Positions 10,474 to 19,968 are shown, numbered from the stretch's first letter. The stretch: 64,000 nucleotides of DNA from Longibacter salinarum (GCF_002554795.1 NZ_PDEQ01000002.1:1-64000); one strand, 5' to 3'. The notes: generated by a model from the sequence alone, not told the origin. Program-made: numbers and translations.

Positions 10474-11730
10474 TCAGGCTGTAGAGGGACGTGCGCGCCG
10501 AAGGCTTGGCTCGGGAAGGCCCCGCTTGACGAGGACGGCCATAAAGAGCATAGCGAACGCCCCGGTTAAGGTGTTGCTTACGTACCCGAGTTGTCCGTAG
10601 CCAATGCCCGCAAGGAAGCTTCCGACGCCAAAGCCGGCCTGTCCGACGCTCATAGCGAGTCCCATGAGCAGGCCGCGCCGGTTATCTGGGACGAGAGCTG
10701 TGAGAAGGGATTGTAAGGGTCCGATCCGGATGCCCACACTCGCCATCGCGAGGAAGAACAGGAAGGCGGCCATCCAGAACCCATCGATTGTGTACGGCGC
10801 GATCAGCATGATCACGCCCAGAGCGACCGAGGCCCAGACGACCAGCGGCTTGCGTCCAATCTCATCCGACAGGCGCCCCGCCGAGGGGGCCGCAATGATG
10901 TTGGCTACGCCGCCAATCGCGAAGAGAAGAGCCACCTCATAGCCGGTCAGCCCGACGGTCGACTCCAGCCAGGAGGGGAGGAAGGTCGTGAAGAGGCCGA
11001 AGCCGGCGAACATCAGCGTGTACGAGCCCACGGCGGCGAGCACCGGGCCGTCGAGCATATCCAGATACTTCCGCGTCACGCGGCGGGGCGTCAGTCGACC
11101 GCTGTCCAGCTCCATGTCCGGCTGTGGAACGAATCGCCAGATCATGAAGGCTGCGAGGGCCATCGTGATCGCGAAGAGCAGGAACGGCCACCGGTACCCA
11201 AACTCTGTCGCCAGGATCTTTCCAATCGGAACGCCGGCAACCTGGCCAAACGCCGTTCCGCTCATGATCCAGCCGTTTGCCCAACCGCGTCGATCGTACG
11301 GGAAATAGTCTCCAACGTATGCCACGCTGCCTCCACTCAGCATCCCGCCCCCAATTCCGGCGAGGATCCGCATGAAAATAAGGAGCTCGTAGTCCGCCGC
11401 CACGGTGTGGAAGACCAGCGTGATCGACATCAGCACGGTCCCGCCCAGAAGAATATTCCGGCGCCCGATGCGATCGGAGGCCGGACCCGTGATGAGGGCA
11501 GAGACGCCGAGCGCGACCGCGTAGGACGTCAGTAGCATGCCCCGCCAGAATTCGTTGACTCCCAGCGTAACCTCGATCTCCGGAAGGATCGGAACCATGA
11601 TGATGAGCTGGCTACTTGCCGAAAACATCATCAGCCAGAGAGCAGCCAGGATCAACGTCGTATTTCCGGGGAGCGACCGTCCTTCATCCTTCGGGCTCTG
11701 GTCGGGGCGAGATGTGGACGAGGATGGCAC
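10474..11730 (-). CDS. Major facilitator superfamily transporter
   Basis: A 418-residue protein with 12 predicted membrane segments. The loop 2-3 signature is present (GPASDRIGRRNILLGG), as is its repeat in the second half (AGRLSDEIGRKPLVVWA). The central loop (QPDMELDSGRLTPRR) separates two six-helix bundles. It resembles the Bcr/CflA-like and arabinose-efflux-like drug/metabolite exporters, but the substrate cannot be assigned. The N-terminus (MPSSSTSRPDQSPKDEGR) is hydrophilic and cytoplasmic. The gene stands alone. A B repeat begins immediately after the stop, so any terminator must lie in that repeat. Confidence 0.9.
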   Translation of the reverse strand: MPSSSTSRPDQSPKDEGRSLPGNTTLILAALWLMMFSASSQLIIMVPILPEIEVTLGVNEFWRGMLLTSYAVALGVSALITGPASDRIGRRNILLGGTVLMSITLVFHTVAADYELLIFMRILAGIGGGMLSGGSVAYVGDYFPYDRRGWANGWIMSGTAFGQVAGVPIGKILATEFGYRWPFLLFAITMALAAFMIWRFVPQPDMELDSGRLTPRRVTRKYLDMLDGPVLAAVGSYTLMFAGFGLFTTFLPSWLESTVGLTGYEVALLFAIGGVANIIAAPSAGRLSDEIGRKPLVVWASVALGVIMLIAPYTIDGFWMAAFLFFLAMASVGIRIGPLQSLLTALVPDNRRGLLMGLAMSVGQAGFGVGSFLAGIGYGQLGYVSNTLTGAFAMLFMAVLVKRGLPEPSLRRARPSTA

Positions 11731-12260
11731 GAGGAGAGAGGAGTGTGGAAAAGAGTCAATCTAGAGATCTGTGCATTTCCGATTGCCATCTACGGACGCT
11801 GCACAAATCAGGTTCGCAAAGGTCTTAATGGGTTGGAGTGCAATGTACAGGAGCGCGCGAAGAAATCGAACAGGAAATGTTAACCCAAGCTCATGACGTC
11901 TTCATCGCTCCCTGACAGAAGGTGAACCGATCGTGATCCACACGTGAACAAACGCGGAAGACAGACCCATTAATCCAGCCGTAATCACCGGGTAATCGTC
12001 ACGTAACACTGCGGCCTTACCGTGTGATTGGTCATCTCGCGGACGGCGGTCGCGGTGCGTCTGCCAAGCGCGCGCGGGCCAGCACCGAGAACCGGTGGGC
12101 TCGAACCTTGGCCGGGTTCGGGCCCGATCCGCGAGCTAATGCTCGGTGCACGAAGCAGTACGTCCGCGCGACGATGACCTGATGTTGAGGCGACGGCTCG
12201 AACGACTGAGTTGTGCTGTCGCTGCGCGCTCTCAATCTGTTCGGAATATACGGTTTTCAC
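11731..12260. other. Divergent intergenic region carrying a regulatory repeat
   Basis: About 530 bp between the divergent MFS and TonB-receptor genes. It contains the four 11-bp direct repeats described separately. The part nearest the receptor (12050-12200) is very GC-rich with several short inverted repeats (CCGGGTTCGGGCCCG), and could be a structured leader. Small frames here lack support. Confidence 0.6.
11970..12013 (+). promoter_or_regulatory. Four 11-bp phased direct repeats, Pho-box-like
   Basis: Units begin at 11970, 11981, 11992 and 12003: TTAATCC-AGCC, GTAATCA-CCGG, GTAATCG-TCAC, GTAACAC-TGCG. A conserved 7-mer plus a 4-bp spacer with exact 11-bp phasing is the layout bound by OmpR/PhoB-family response regulators. 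The downstream gene on the plus strand is the TonB receptor (ATG 250 bp away); on the minus strand it is the MFS gene. Phosphate control is inference from the spacing, not from the bases. Confidence 0.55.
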
Positions 12261-15083
12261 ATGCTGCCATCTTCTAGATTACGGATCGCTTTTGCGACCC
12301 TCTTTCTATGCGTCGGTTTCGGCGCAACGTCCCTCTTCGCGCAAGATACAGGATCCATCTCCGGAGTCGTTGTCGACCAGGCAAACGGAGAAAGTCTCCC
12401 TGGTGCCAACGTATCGATCGCGAGCACGACCACCGGTACCGCGACGGACCTCAACGGACGGTACACGCTCAAAGACCTCGCGCCCGGAGCGTACGAGGTG
12501 GTCTTCAGCTTCGTCGGGTTTCAGAAGAAAACAATTACCGGCGTGGAAGTCACAGCGGGTGAGACGACGGAACTCAACGTCACGCTCGGTGAGCAGACGG
12601 CAAAGCTCGACGAGGTAATCGTTGAGGCTGAAGCGTCTCGCTCGTCCGAAGCTGGACTGCTGAAGGAGCGCGCCCGCGCGGCGTCCGTCAGTAACGCCAT
12701 CGGCGCGGAGGAGATCAGCCGGGCCGGAGCGGGCAACATGGCGGATGCCATGAGCAAGGTCACGGGCGCGTCGATCGTCGAGGGCAAATACGTTAACGTC
12801 CGCGGCTTGCAGGGGCGGTACGTTCAGGCTCAACTGAATGGCTCGAGCCTACCGAGCACGGACCCGGACGGCGAGAGCGTCGCGCTTGACCTTTTTCCCG
12901 CGAACCTGGTGGAGAACGTGGTCACGTCGAAATCCTTCACACCGGATAAACCCGGCAATTTCACGGGCGGCGCGGTCAACGTTTCGACCAAGTCCTTCCC
13001 GAGTAGCTTCTTTCTCGAGGCATCCGCTTCCTCGTCTTACAATAGTGCCGTCGGACTCGGTGGCACGGTTTTGCAGCCAACCGGCGGTCTGAGTAGCGTG
13101 CCAACTGCTGCATCGAACGGCGTGCCCTCGCTATCTGCCGCCTTCACCGACGAGCAAGCCGCCCAGCAACTGGATCAGGTCACACAGGCCTTCGGATCGC
13201 AGATTGCCCCCGTCACATCTGACGCAATCGCCAACCGGAGTGCAGAAGTCTCCTTCGGAAATCAGTTTAGCGTTCTGGATGATCGAGCCATCGGCGTGAT
13301 TGCATCCGCCTCGTACGACAAATCCTACAGCGGATATTCAGACGGCGTCACGGCACGCTTCGAGCAGACCGCGACCGACGTGGAGGAGCTTCAGGCGACC
13401 GCTCGCTTCGACGAGACCAGCAAGGGAACGCAGACGACGCAGTACGGCGGTCTCTTCGGTCTCTCGTTTCAGCCAAATCCGAAGAACGAAGTTGGGGTCC
13501 AGGTCCTCTACAATGCCAACAATGAGGAGTCCGCTCGCTTCGATTCGGGGCTACTCCCGAGAGATCAGCTTCCCGGCACGTTCCAGACGCGCACGCTGCA
13601 GACCATCGAGCGCTCCATCATGTCCGGTGAACTACGCGGGTCGCATCAGATCGGCGAAGGCAAGCGCCCGCTCCGGATCGAGTGGAAGTCGTCGTTGTCG
13701 GAAGCGAATCGGGACGAGCCGGACTTCCGGGTCTTCTCAAACAACGTCGAGGCGACAGATAGCGACACCACGTACTCGATCGTTCGGTCCGTTTACAACC
13801 CGGCCGTGGCGCGGTACTTCCGCAATCTCGACGAGCAGATCTGGGCCAACAACCTGTCGGTTGAATTCCCGCTGTCGACTGCGACGGTGAAAGTCGGAGG
13901 GACGTACAACTACAAGGAGCGGACGTATCGGGAGCAGCGGTTCGACCACGTCGAAGACGTTACGAGCGAAGCCCGGTATGCCGGTAGCCCCAACGGCTAC
14001 ATCAACGACCAGGCGGGTCTCATCGGTCAGCAGAACGGCCTCTACCGATTCGGCACGTACATCGAAGACCAGTTTCAGCCGAATAACAACTACGACGCCG
14101 ACCAGACCATCGGCGCCGGCTTCGCCATGGTTGATTTCCCGATTCCGGGAGTTCCGGGCGTGAAGTTCATCGGCGGGGCACGTGCCGAATACACCCAGCA
14201 GTCGATCATCACGCTGAAGGATACGCGGGGTGACTTCGAGCAGCTCGATATCCTGCCGTCGGCAAACGTCGTCTGGACACTGAAGGACAACATGAATGTC
14301 CGCGGTGCCTACGGCCGGACGATCGCACGCCCCACGTTCCGAGAGTTCACTCCGGCGGAGACGTTCGACTTCATTGGCGACTACGTCGTGCAGGGAAATC
14401 CTGAATTGAATCGGACGCTCGTCGACAACTTCGACCTTCGCTGGGAATGGTTCGTCCGTCCGGGTGAAGTGCTGTCGGTCAGTGCGTATTACAAGCACCT
14501 GGACGACCCGATCGAGCGAACGATCGACCCGAGCCGCTCGGCGAACGTCACGGTCACTTACGAAAACAAGGAAACGGCAGAGGTCTACGGTCTCGAGGTC
14601 GAGGCTCGCAAGCGGCTCGATTTCGTCCACCCGGCGCTGCAGTACGTCCAGATTGGCGGCAACCTGACGCTCACGCAGTCAGCCGTCACGCGGGATTCCC
14701 TCGAGCTCGTCGCGATTGGCGCTTACAGGGACAACCCGTCTGACACACGTCAGCTGCAAGGACAGTCGCCCTACATCGTGAACCTCAATGCCGGTTACGA
14801 AAATCCTGAAATCGGAACCAGCATCAATGTCTTCTACAACCGCTTCGGCGATCGCATCGATACGGTGACGCGCAACGGCGTCGACCTTGAGGAGCAGGGG
14901 CGCAACATCATCGACGTGATGGCTTCCCAGCGCCTCTTCGACGGGCTCACCCTGAAAGCATCCGTCAAGAACGTTCTCGACGAGAATGAAGTGATCGCCC
15001 AGGACTTCAAAGGACAGCAGTTCGTCAACGATCTTCGCCCTCTCGGACGTAGCATCTCGATGGGCGTCTCCTACAGCTTCTAA
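12261..15083 (+). CDS. TonB-dependent outer-membrane receptor
   Basis: A 940-residue receptor with a signal peptide (to about residue 27, GATSLFAQ), a carboxypeptidase-regulatory-like domain (SISGVVVDQANGESLPGANV, with LNGRYTLKDLAPG), a plug domain (NMADAMSKVTGASIVEGKYV, then VNVRGLQGRYVQAQLNGSSL and GGAVNVSTKSF), and a long beta-barrel ending in the aromatic GVSYSF typical of Omp85-inserted barrels. It lacks the SusC signature, so it belongs to the general TonB-receptor group. I start at the ATG at 12261, next to the signal peptide, rather than the GTG 48 bp upstream. Two beta-helix proteins follow, and the three may form one uptake unit. The substrate is unknown. Confidence 0.93.
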   Translation: MLPSSRLRIAFATLFLCVGFGATSLFAQDTGSISGVVVDQANGESLPGANVSIASTTTGTATDLNGRYTLKDLAPGAYEVVFSFVGFQKKTITGVEVTAGETTELNVTLGEQTAKLDEVIVEAEASRSSEAGLLKERARAASVSNAIGAEEISRAGAGNMADAMSKVTGASIVEGKYVNVRGLQGRYVQAQLNGSSLPSTDPDGESVALDLFPANLVENVVTSKSFTPDKPGNFTGGAVNVSTKSFPSSFFLEASASSSYNSAVGLGGTVLQPTGGLSSVPTAASNGVPSLSAAFTDEQAAQQLDQVTQAFGSQIAPVTSDAIANRSAEVSFGNQFSVLDDRAIGVIASASYDKSYSGYSDGVTARFEQTATDVEELQATARFDETSKGTQTTQYGGLFGLSFQPNPKNEVGVQVLYNANNEESARFDSGLLPRDQLPGTFQTRTLQTIERSIMSGELRGSHQIGEGKRPLRIEWKSSLSEANRDEPDFRVFSNNVEATDSDTTYSIVRSVYNPAVARYFRNLDEQIWANNLSVEFPLSTATVKVGGTYNYKERTYREQRFDHVEDVTSEARYAGSPNGYINDQAGLIGQQNGLYRFGTYIEDQFQPNNNYDADQTIGAGFAMVDFPIPGVPGVKFIGGARAEYTQQSIITLKDTRGDFEQLDILPSANVVWTLKDNMNVRGAYGRTIARPTFREFTPAETFDFIGDYVVQGNPELNRTLVDNFDLRWEWFVRPGEVLSVSAYYKHLDDPIERTIDPSRSANVTVTYENKETAEVYGLEVEARKRLDFVHPALQYVQIGGNLTLTQSAVTRDSLELVAIGAYRDNPSDTRQLQGQSPYIVNLNAGYENPEIGTSINVFYNRFGDRIDTVTRNGVDLEEQGRNIIDVMASQRLFDGLTLKASVKNVLDENEVIAQDFKGQQFVNDLRPLGRSISMGVSYSF

Positions 15084-15133
15084 TCCGCACCCCCACGCTT
15101 CACCACCTGTGGTTTGCCACAGTTTGTTCGATC

Positions 15134-15165
15134 GAAGGGATGAACCAGCGATGGTTCGTCCCTTC
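15134..15165 (+). promoter_or_regulatory. Strong intercistronic hairpin
   Basis: GAAGGGATGAACCA, loop GCGA, then TGGTTCGTCCCTTC: a 14-bp stem with a single G-U pair and a GNRA-type tetraloop. No T-run follows, so it is not a classic terminator. It lies 50 bp after the receptor stop and about 90 bp before the lipoprotein start, where it could set unequal expression of the two genes by protecting mRNA ends. Confidence 0.75.
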
Positions 15166-15253
15166 GGCAGTTAAAAAGGGCATGTTACGGAATCATCATC
15201 CTGCCCTGGTTTTCCTCCTCGCGCGCTACACCCTCTCATACAACGTCTGCATC

Positions 15254-16861
15254 ATGCAAAACACAGAAACGAACCAGCAGAGCCCGTGGTCGGTCGCACT
15301 GCGGCTTCTCGGTCTCTTCCTCCTCGTCCCGGCGCTCGTCCTAACCGGATGTGACAGCAGCGGCGACAATGGCAGTGACGATGACGGCGACGACAACGAC
15401 ACCCCGTTCACGGTCGAAGCCTACGACACCACGACCGTTGATGGTCAGGATGCTATCCGCGTGACGGATGTTAACAGCGGCGGCATCGGCTATGTCGATG
15501 AGAACGGCGATGACGTCACGTCGGTCACCTGGACGAACGATTTCGTCTACATCCTTGAAGAGTACATCTTCGTCAACTTGGGCCAGACGCTGAACATCGA
15601 GCCGGGCACGGTCATCAAAGGCGCGCCGGGTTCCGGCGAAAACGCGACGGCCCTCGTCGTCGCCAGTGGCGGTACGATCAACGCGGATGGTAACCCCGGA
15701 AGCAGTGACCCCTCCGCAGCCGATCCGATTATCTTCACCGCGCAGGCAGATGACGGCAGCGGTCTCGGGCGCGATGTCCGCGGCCAGTGGGGCGGTATCA
15801 TTCTCCTCGGAGATGCCCCGCTCAACACGGTTCCGGCCACGCAAAGCGTTGAAGGTGTGCCGGGCGATGATCCGCGCGCAGAGTACGGTGGAAGCAACGC
15901 CGGTCACAACGTCGGTACGTTCCGTTTCGTCCAGATCCGTCACAGTGGCTCCGCTCTTGCTGCGGGTGATGAGATTCAGGCGCTCACGCTCGGTGGCGTC
16001 GGAAATGGATCCACGATCGAGTACGTGGAGGCCTTCGCCAGCTCGGATGACGGCTTCGAATTCTTCGGTGGCACGGTCAATACGCGCTACCTGGTCGGTG
16101 CATTCAACGCCGACGATACCTTCGATATGGATCAGGGGATGACGGGCAACCACCAGTTCTGGCTCGGCATTCAGTCGCCCGTTGAAGCCGGTCGTATCGC
16201 GGAGATGGATGGCGGAACGGATCCGGAAGACGGAACGCCGCTCGCTACGCCGCACATCTTCAATGCGACGTACATCGGTATTGGCCCGGGCGAAAACGCT
16301 CAGGGTGACAACAACAGCCCGTTCCTGATTCACCGCGACAACAACGCGTCGTCCTACTACAACTCGGTCTTCCTCGAGGGAGGGCGCGACGCCGGTCTTC
16401 AGGTGGAAGATCTCGCCTCTGGCGCAGACAGCCGTGCACGTCAGGAAGCCGGTGACCTAAATCACAAGAACAATCTCTGGTGGAACATCGGCCCGAGCTG
16501 GGATCCGGGTGCGACGACCAATCCGACCACGTTCGAGGACATCATCCAGCTCACGGAAGATGACCAGGGCAATGAGATCAACCCGAGCTACCGTGGCGAC
16601 CTCGCGCAGTACCTGCGTGACAATGGCAACCAGCTGCTCACGTCCTCGCCGATCCAGAGCGTGAGCCGTGAGTCAGGCACGAACGGCCTGAATCCGCTCG
16701 CTTCTGGCGATGCGACATCCGGTGCCCCGACCCCTGATGCGGCGCTCGAGAACAGCGGCGTGAACGGGAGCCTGGAAGATACAGGCTACTACGGTGCCTT
16801 CGGGACCACGAACTGGGCCAAGGGCTGGACGCTGCTCGACCAGAACGGATACTTCAACTAA
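15254..16861 (+). CDS. Beta-helix surface lipoprotein following a TonB receptor
   Basis: A 535-residue lipoprotein: ATG at 15254, hydrophobic leader and lipobox LVLTGC, then an Asp/Gly-rich linker. The body has repeated short strands typical of a right-handed parallel beta-helix: TLNIEPGTVIKGAPGSG, ALVVASGGTINADGNPG, GQWGGIILLGDAPLN, and the Asp-rich block SSDDGFEFFGGTVNTRYLVG with DDTFDMDQG, a possible Ca2+ site. The next gene is a paralogue. The upstream frame up to 15140 is not leader-like. I infer that it works on the cell surface with the TonB receptor, in the manner of SusD or a substrate-binding lipoprotein, but no enzymatic motif is evident. Confidence 0.8.
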   Translation: MQNTETNQQSPWSVALRLLGLFLLVPALVLTGCDSSGDNGSDDDGDDNDTPFTVEAYDTTTVDGQDAIRVTDVNSGGIGYVDENGDDVTSVTWTNDFVYILEEYIFVNLGQTLNIEPGTVIKGAPGSGENATALVVASGGTINADGNPGSSDPSAADPIIFTAQADDGSGLGRDVRGQWGGIILLGDAPLNTVPATQSVEGVPGDDPRAEYGGSNAGHNVGTFRFVQIRHSGSALAAGDEIQALTLGGVGNGSTIEYVEAFASSDDGFEFFGGTVNTRYLVGAFNADDTFDMDQGMTGNHQFWLGIQSPVEAGRIAEMDGGTDPEDGTPLATPHIFNATYIGIGPGENAQGDNNSPFLIHRDNNASSYYNSVFLEGGRDAGLQVEDLASGADSRARQEAGDLNHKNNLWWNIGPSWDPGATTNPTTFEDIIQLTEDDQGNEINPSYRGDLAQYLRDNGNQLLTSSPIQSVSRESGTNGLNPLASGDATSGAPTPDAALENSGVNGSLEDTGYYGAFGTTNWAKGWTLLDQNGYFN

Positions 16862-16915
16862 TCAATCCAAGCTGCGCCCCGCGTAGCATGGGTTGATCCA
16901 TCCGTGACACCAGTG

Positions 16916-16943
16916 CGCCGGGTTCTCTAAGGAGGGCCCGGCG
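16916..16943 (+). terminator. Possible stem-loop after the beta-helix lipoprotein
   Basis: CGCCGGG at 16916 pairs with CCCGGCG at 16937 across a 14-base loop, followed by only TTGCTGT. The position after the lipoprotein stop fits termination or attenuation before the second beta-helix gene, but the T-run is weak. The surrounding gap 16862-17181 otherwise shows no gene. Confidence 0.45.
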
Positions 16944-17181
16944 TTGCTGTGTCGCCTTGCCATCGAAGCGAGTTTCTCACCTGTGTCCACTCCTTTGGGT
17001 GGTGGGCGTCAGAACATCCTGTACGGTTTCGCTGCGAACGTTGTGGATGCTCTCACGCTCATTTCTCAAACAGATTCTCACGGTGCAATGCGACCCTGAC
17101 GCCGCTTCAGCCTTCTTTAACCTCCCCTGGACATCTGCTCTCATGCTCTTTCCCACTTCGACTCCCATTTCTATCCCCGAG

Positions 17182-18636
17182 ATGCAAACCCTCGTTCTGG
17201 TCGTTTCTCTATCTCTGTTTGCCGCGTTGACCCCCCGCGCGATGGGGCAGGCGACGTACGAGTCGACCACCCATAATGGAAAACCAGCCGTCGTCGTGGT
17301 TGGCGGAGATGACGGAATCGAACATCCGGAGCAGGGGACGAACGTCACATGGACCGCGGATCGAGAGTGGATTCTCGATGGGCTTGTGTTCGTAAACGAA
17401 GGCCAGACTCTGACCATTGAACCGGGCACCGTCATCAGAGGGAAAAGCGGTCAAGGCGTCGAGGCGAGTGCTATCGTCGTCGCTCGCGGCGGAACGATTA
17501 ACGCGAGTGGGACGGCTCAGAAGCCGATTATCTTTACAGCAGAAAAGGATGACTTAAGCACCGTAGACGATCTGCCAGCCAATGCGCGGGGGCTATGGGG
17601 CGGAATGATCATCATGGGACGCGCGCCCTTAAACACGACGCCGAACGTGCTAAACGTGGAAGGGATCACCCTCAACGAGATCCGTAATCAGTATGGTGGA
17701 ACGGACGAAAATGACAGCTCTGGTACTCTACGTTACGTGTCGATTCGGCATGGCGGCACAGTGCTCGACAAGGGCAATGAGATCAACGGCTTGACGCTCG
17801 CCGGTGTAGGTCGAGGCACCACCATTGAGTACGTTGAGGTGTTCAATAATCAGGATGATGGCATCGAGTTTTTCGGAGGAACGGTCGACGCCAAGTATCT
17901 GATCAGCGCCTTCACGACCGATGACTCGTTTGACTTCGATCAAGGATATCGCGGCCGTGGGCAGTTCTGGCTGGCGGTGCAGAACTCCGTCTACGCCGAC
18001 CATGCCGCTGAGCACGACGGCGGTGAATCGGACTTCGGCGGGGAGGATAGCAAGCCGTACGCGTCCCCAACCTTGTTCAACATGACGTACGTGGGATCTG
18101 GCCTCGACGGCGCGGGCTCAACGGCACTTCACATCCGAGATAACTTTGCGGGATCATACTACAATTCGATTATAGCAAGCTTCCCGAGTGGTGCTGTCTA
18201 TATCGAAGATGTACCCGGTAACGATTCTGGCGATAGCCGTGCACGCTTCGAACGTGGAGACCTCGCTATATCGAACAATCTGTTTTATGAGATTGGCGGG
18301 ACGTTCGTCGCCGGGACGGGGTCGAGTTTTGGAGGACTGGTCGCGAACGACGGTACATTCGCAGAATCGCTTGCAAAGGCTCTCGAAACGGACAACTCGA
18401 TCGTCTCGCTCTCACCTCTCAAGGATCTGTCTCGTGATAGCTATGGTGTGATAAGCAACCTTGACCCTCGAGCGACGCGCGATGCTCTGAGCTCCGAGCG
18501 CATCCCAGTCCCATCAGCGTTTTTTGAAAATGTGTCGTACATGGGCGCCGTCGGGCCCGAGGATAATTGGGCAGAATCCTGGTCCTTTCTCGGGAGGGGA
18601 GGCGAACAATTTCCCGGCCTGGATCTGATGGAGTAA
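17182..18636 (+). CDS. Secreted beta-helix protein, paralogue of the preceding lipoprotein
   Basis: A 484-residue exported protein (ATG at 17182, leader ending TPRAMGQ). It matches the preceding lipoprotein along its length: LTIEPGTVIRGKSGQG, ARGGTINASGTAQKPIIFTA, RGLWGGMIIMGRAPLN, QDDGIEFFGGTVDAKYLI, DDSFDFDQGYRG and NWAESWSF near the end. Unlike its neighbour it has no lipobox, so it is probably periplasmic or released. Alternative ATG starts at 17143 and 16957 exist. The pair looks like a tandem duplication with divergence of localisation. No T9SS sorting domain is seen at its C-terminus. Confidence 0.8.
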   Translation: MQTLVLVVSLSLFAALTPRAMGQATYESTTHNGKPAVVVVGGDDGIEHPEQGTNVTWTADREWILDGLVFVNEGQTLTIEPGTVIRGKSGQGVEASAIVVARGGTINASGTAQKPIIFTAEKDDLSTVDDLPANARGLWGGMIIMGRAPLNTTPNVLNVEGITLNEIRNQYGGTDENDSSGTLRYVSIRHGGTVLDKGNEINGLTLAGVGRGTTIEYVEVFNNQDDGIEFFGGTVDAKYLISAFTTDDSFDFDQGYRGRGQFWLAVQNSVYADHAAEHDGGESDFGGEDSKPYASPTLFNMTYVGSGLDGAGSTALHIRDNFAGSYYNSIIASFPSGAVYIEDVPGNDSGDSRARFERGDLAISNNLFYEIGGTFVAGTGSSFGGLVANDGTFAESLAKALETDNSIVSLSPLKDLSRDSYGVISNLDPRATRDALSSERIPVPSAFFENVSYMGAVGPEDNWAESWSFLGRGGEQFPGLDLME

Positions 18637-18753
18637 TGTGCTGCTCTAAAATATCTATCGGCAGCGTTCTTTACATTGGGAAGTGAGCGTGCAACCCAGG
18701 CCGGAATTTTGTGTACGTTTCGGTCCCGAAGACTTTTCTAGAATGATCACAGC

Positions 18754-19968
18754 ATGTCGCTACGCTGTCTATTCGTAGTCCAGGGCGAAGGCCGCGGGCA
18801 CATGACCCAGGCCCTCGCGCTTCGTCGATTACTTATTGCAGCCGGGCACTCCATTACAGGTGTCGTGATGGGGCGGAGCGACCGTCGCGACGTTCCGGAT
18901 TTCGTCCAGGATCGGCTGGATGAGCCGATCTCGTTTATCAAAAGTCCCAACTTTGTTGCGGACCCGGACGAGCGAACGGTTCGCCCCTTCGCAACAGCCA
19001 TTCGTGGGCTCCGCGACACGCGTCAGTTGTATCGCGAGACGCGGTCGTTGCGGGATCGAATTGAGGCGCACGACCCGGATGTCGTGATCAATTTCTTCGA
19101 GCCGATGGTCGGCTGGACGTACCTTCGACACGCACCGGACCCGCCTCTCGTCTGTGTCGGGCACCAGTACATGTTTCTGCACTCGGGATACCGATTTCCG
19201 CCTGGGCGACGGCTCAGCCGGTGGATGGCGCGCGCGTTTGCACGATCGACGGCGTGGCGTGCCGACCGGTGTCTCGCTCTGTCGTTGTACCCGGTGGATC
19301 CGGTAGGGGAAGCCGATGCCGGTTCCACCCTGCGCGTGATGCCGCCGCTCTTGCGGCAAGAGCTTTTCGCGCAGCCGGTCGATCGCACGGAGCCGTTCTT
19401 TCTGGTGTACCTCGTGAATCGGGGATATGCGGAGCAGGTCGTTCGGTGGCACGAACAGCATCCTGAGGTTCGGCTTCACTGCTTCTGGGATCGCCCCGGG
19501 GAGGAGCTCGTCGAAGAATACGACGAAACGCTGACGTTTCATCAACTCGACGGCCAGAAATTTCTATCGATGATGGCTCGCTGTCGTGGATTGGTATCAA
19601 CGGCGGGATTCGAGTCGGTTGCCGAGGCTATGTATCTCGGAAAACCGGTTCAGGTCGTTCCCGTGGAGGGGCATTTCGAGCAGTGGTGCAATGCCTTCGA
19701 TACGGTCCGCGCGGGTGCGGGTGTGCGAAGCGAACGGTTCAACCTCTCGCTTTTGGACGAGCATCTGACGTCGCTCGAAGCAGCACAACACAACCTCGAG
19801 TCCTTTCGCTCGTGGCTCCACCGGGGGCGAGATCGATTTGTCGCCGAGATCGAAGCGGCGGCGGGGGGTAAACAAGTTTTTCAGCGCGAAAATGGCGAAG
19901 TCATTTCTCCCACAGCCGGAGCCGACCAGACTGGCCCCTGGGCCAAGACCGAGTCGCAACTTGCGTAA
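18754..19968 (+). CDS. GT-B glycosyltransferase (TIGR00661-like)
   Basis: A 404-residue cytosolic protein. The N-terminal half starts with the GT-B loop VVQGEGRGHMTQALALRRLL and the C-terminal half has the donor-binding region with GLVSTAGFESVAEAMYLG, then KPVQVVPVEGHFEQ. This is the MurG/UDP-glucuronosyltransferase-like arrangement of the TIGR00661 family of predicted glycosyltransferases. Donor and acceptor are unknown; a role in glycolipid or surface-glycan synthesis is inference. An endonuclease/exonuclease/phosphatase-fold gene follows 82 bp downstream on the same strand, perhaps co-transcribed. Confidence 0.85.
   Translation: MSLRCLFVVQGEGRGHMTQALALRRLLIAAGHSITGVVMGRSDRRDVPDFVQDRLDEPISFIKSPNFVADPDERTVRPFATAIRGLRDTRQLYRETRSLRDRIEAHDPDVVINFFEPMVGWTYLRHAPDPPLVCVGHQYMFLHSGYRFPPGRRLSRWMARAFARSTAWRADRCLALSLYPVDPVGEADAGSTLRVMPPLLRQELFAQPVDRTEPFFLVYLVNRGYAEQVVRWHEQHPEVRLHCFWDRPGEELVEEYDETLTFHQLDGQKFLSMMARCRGLVSTAGFESVAEAMYLGKPVQVVPVEGHFEQWCNAFDTVRAGAGVRSERFNLSLLDEHLTSLEAAQHNLESFRSWLHRGRDRFVAEIEAAAGGKQVFQRENGEVISPTAGADQTGPWAKTESQLA

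Noticed and set aside
11970-12013. A tandem repeat of no regulatory meaning
   Set aside because: I kept it as a regulatory candidate because the spacing is exactly 11 bp with a conserved half and a variable spacer, rather than a simple tandem copy.
11985-12260. A 91-residue minus-strand frame upstream of the TonB receptor
   Set aside because: It is low-complexity, has no clear start signal and covers the 11-bp repeat site.
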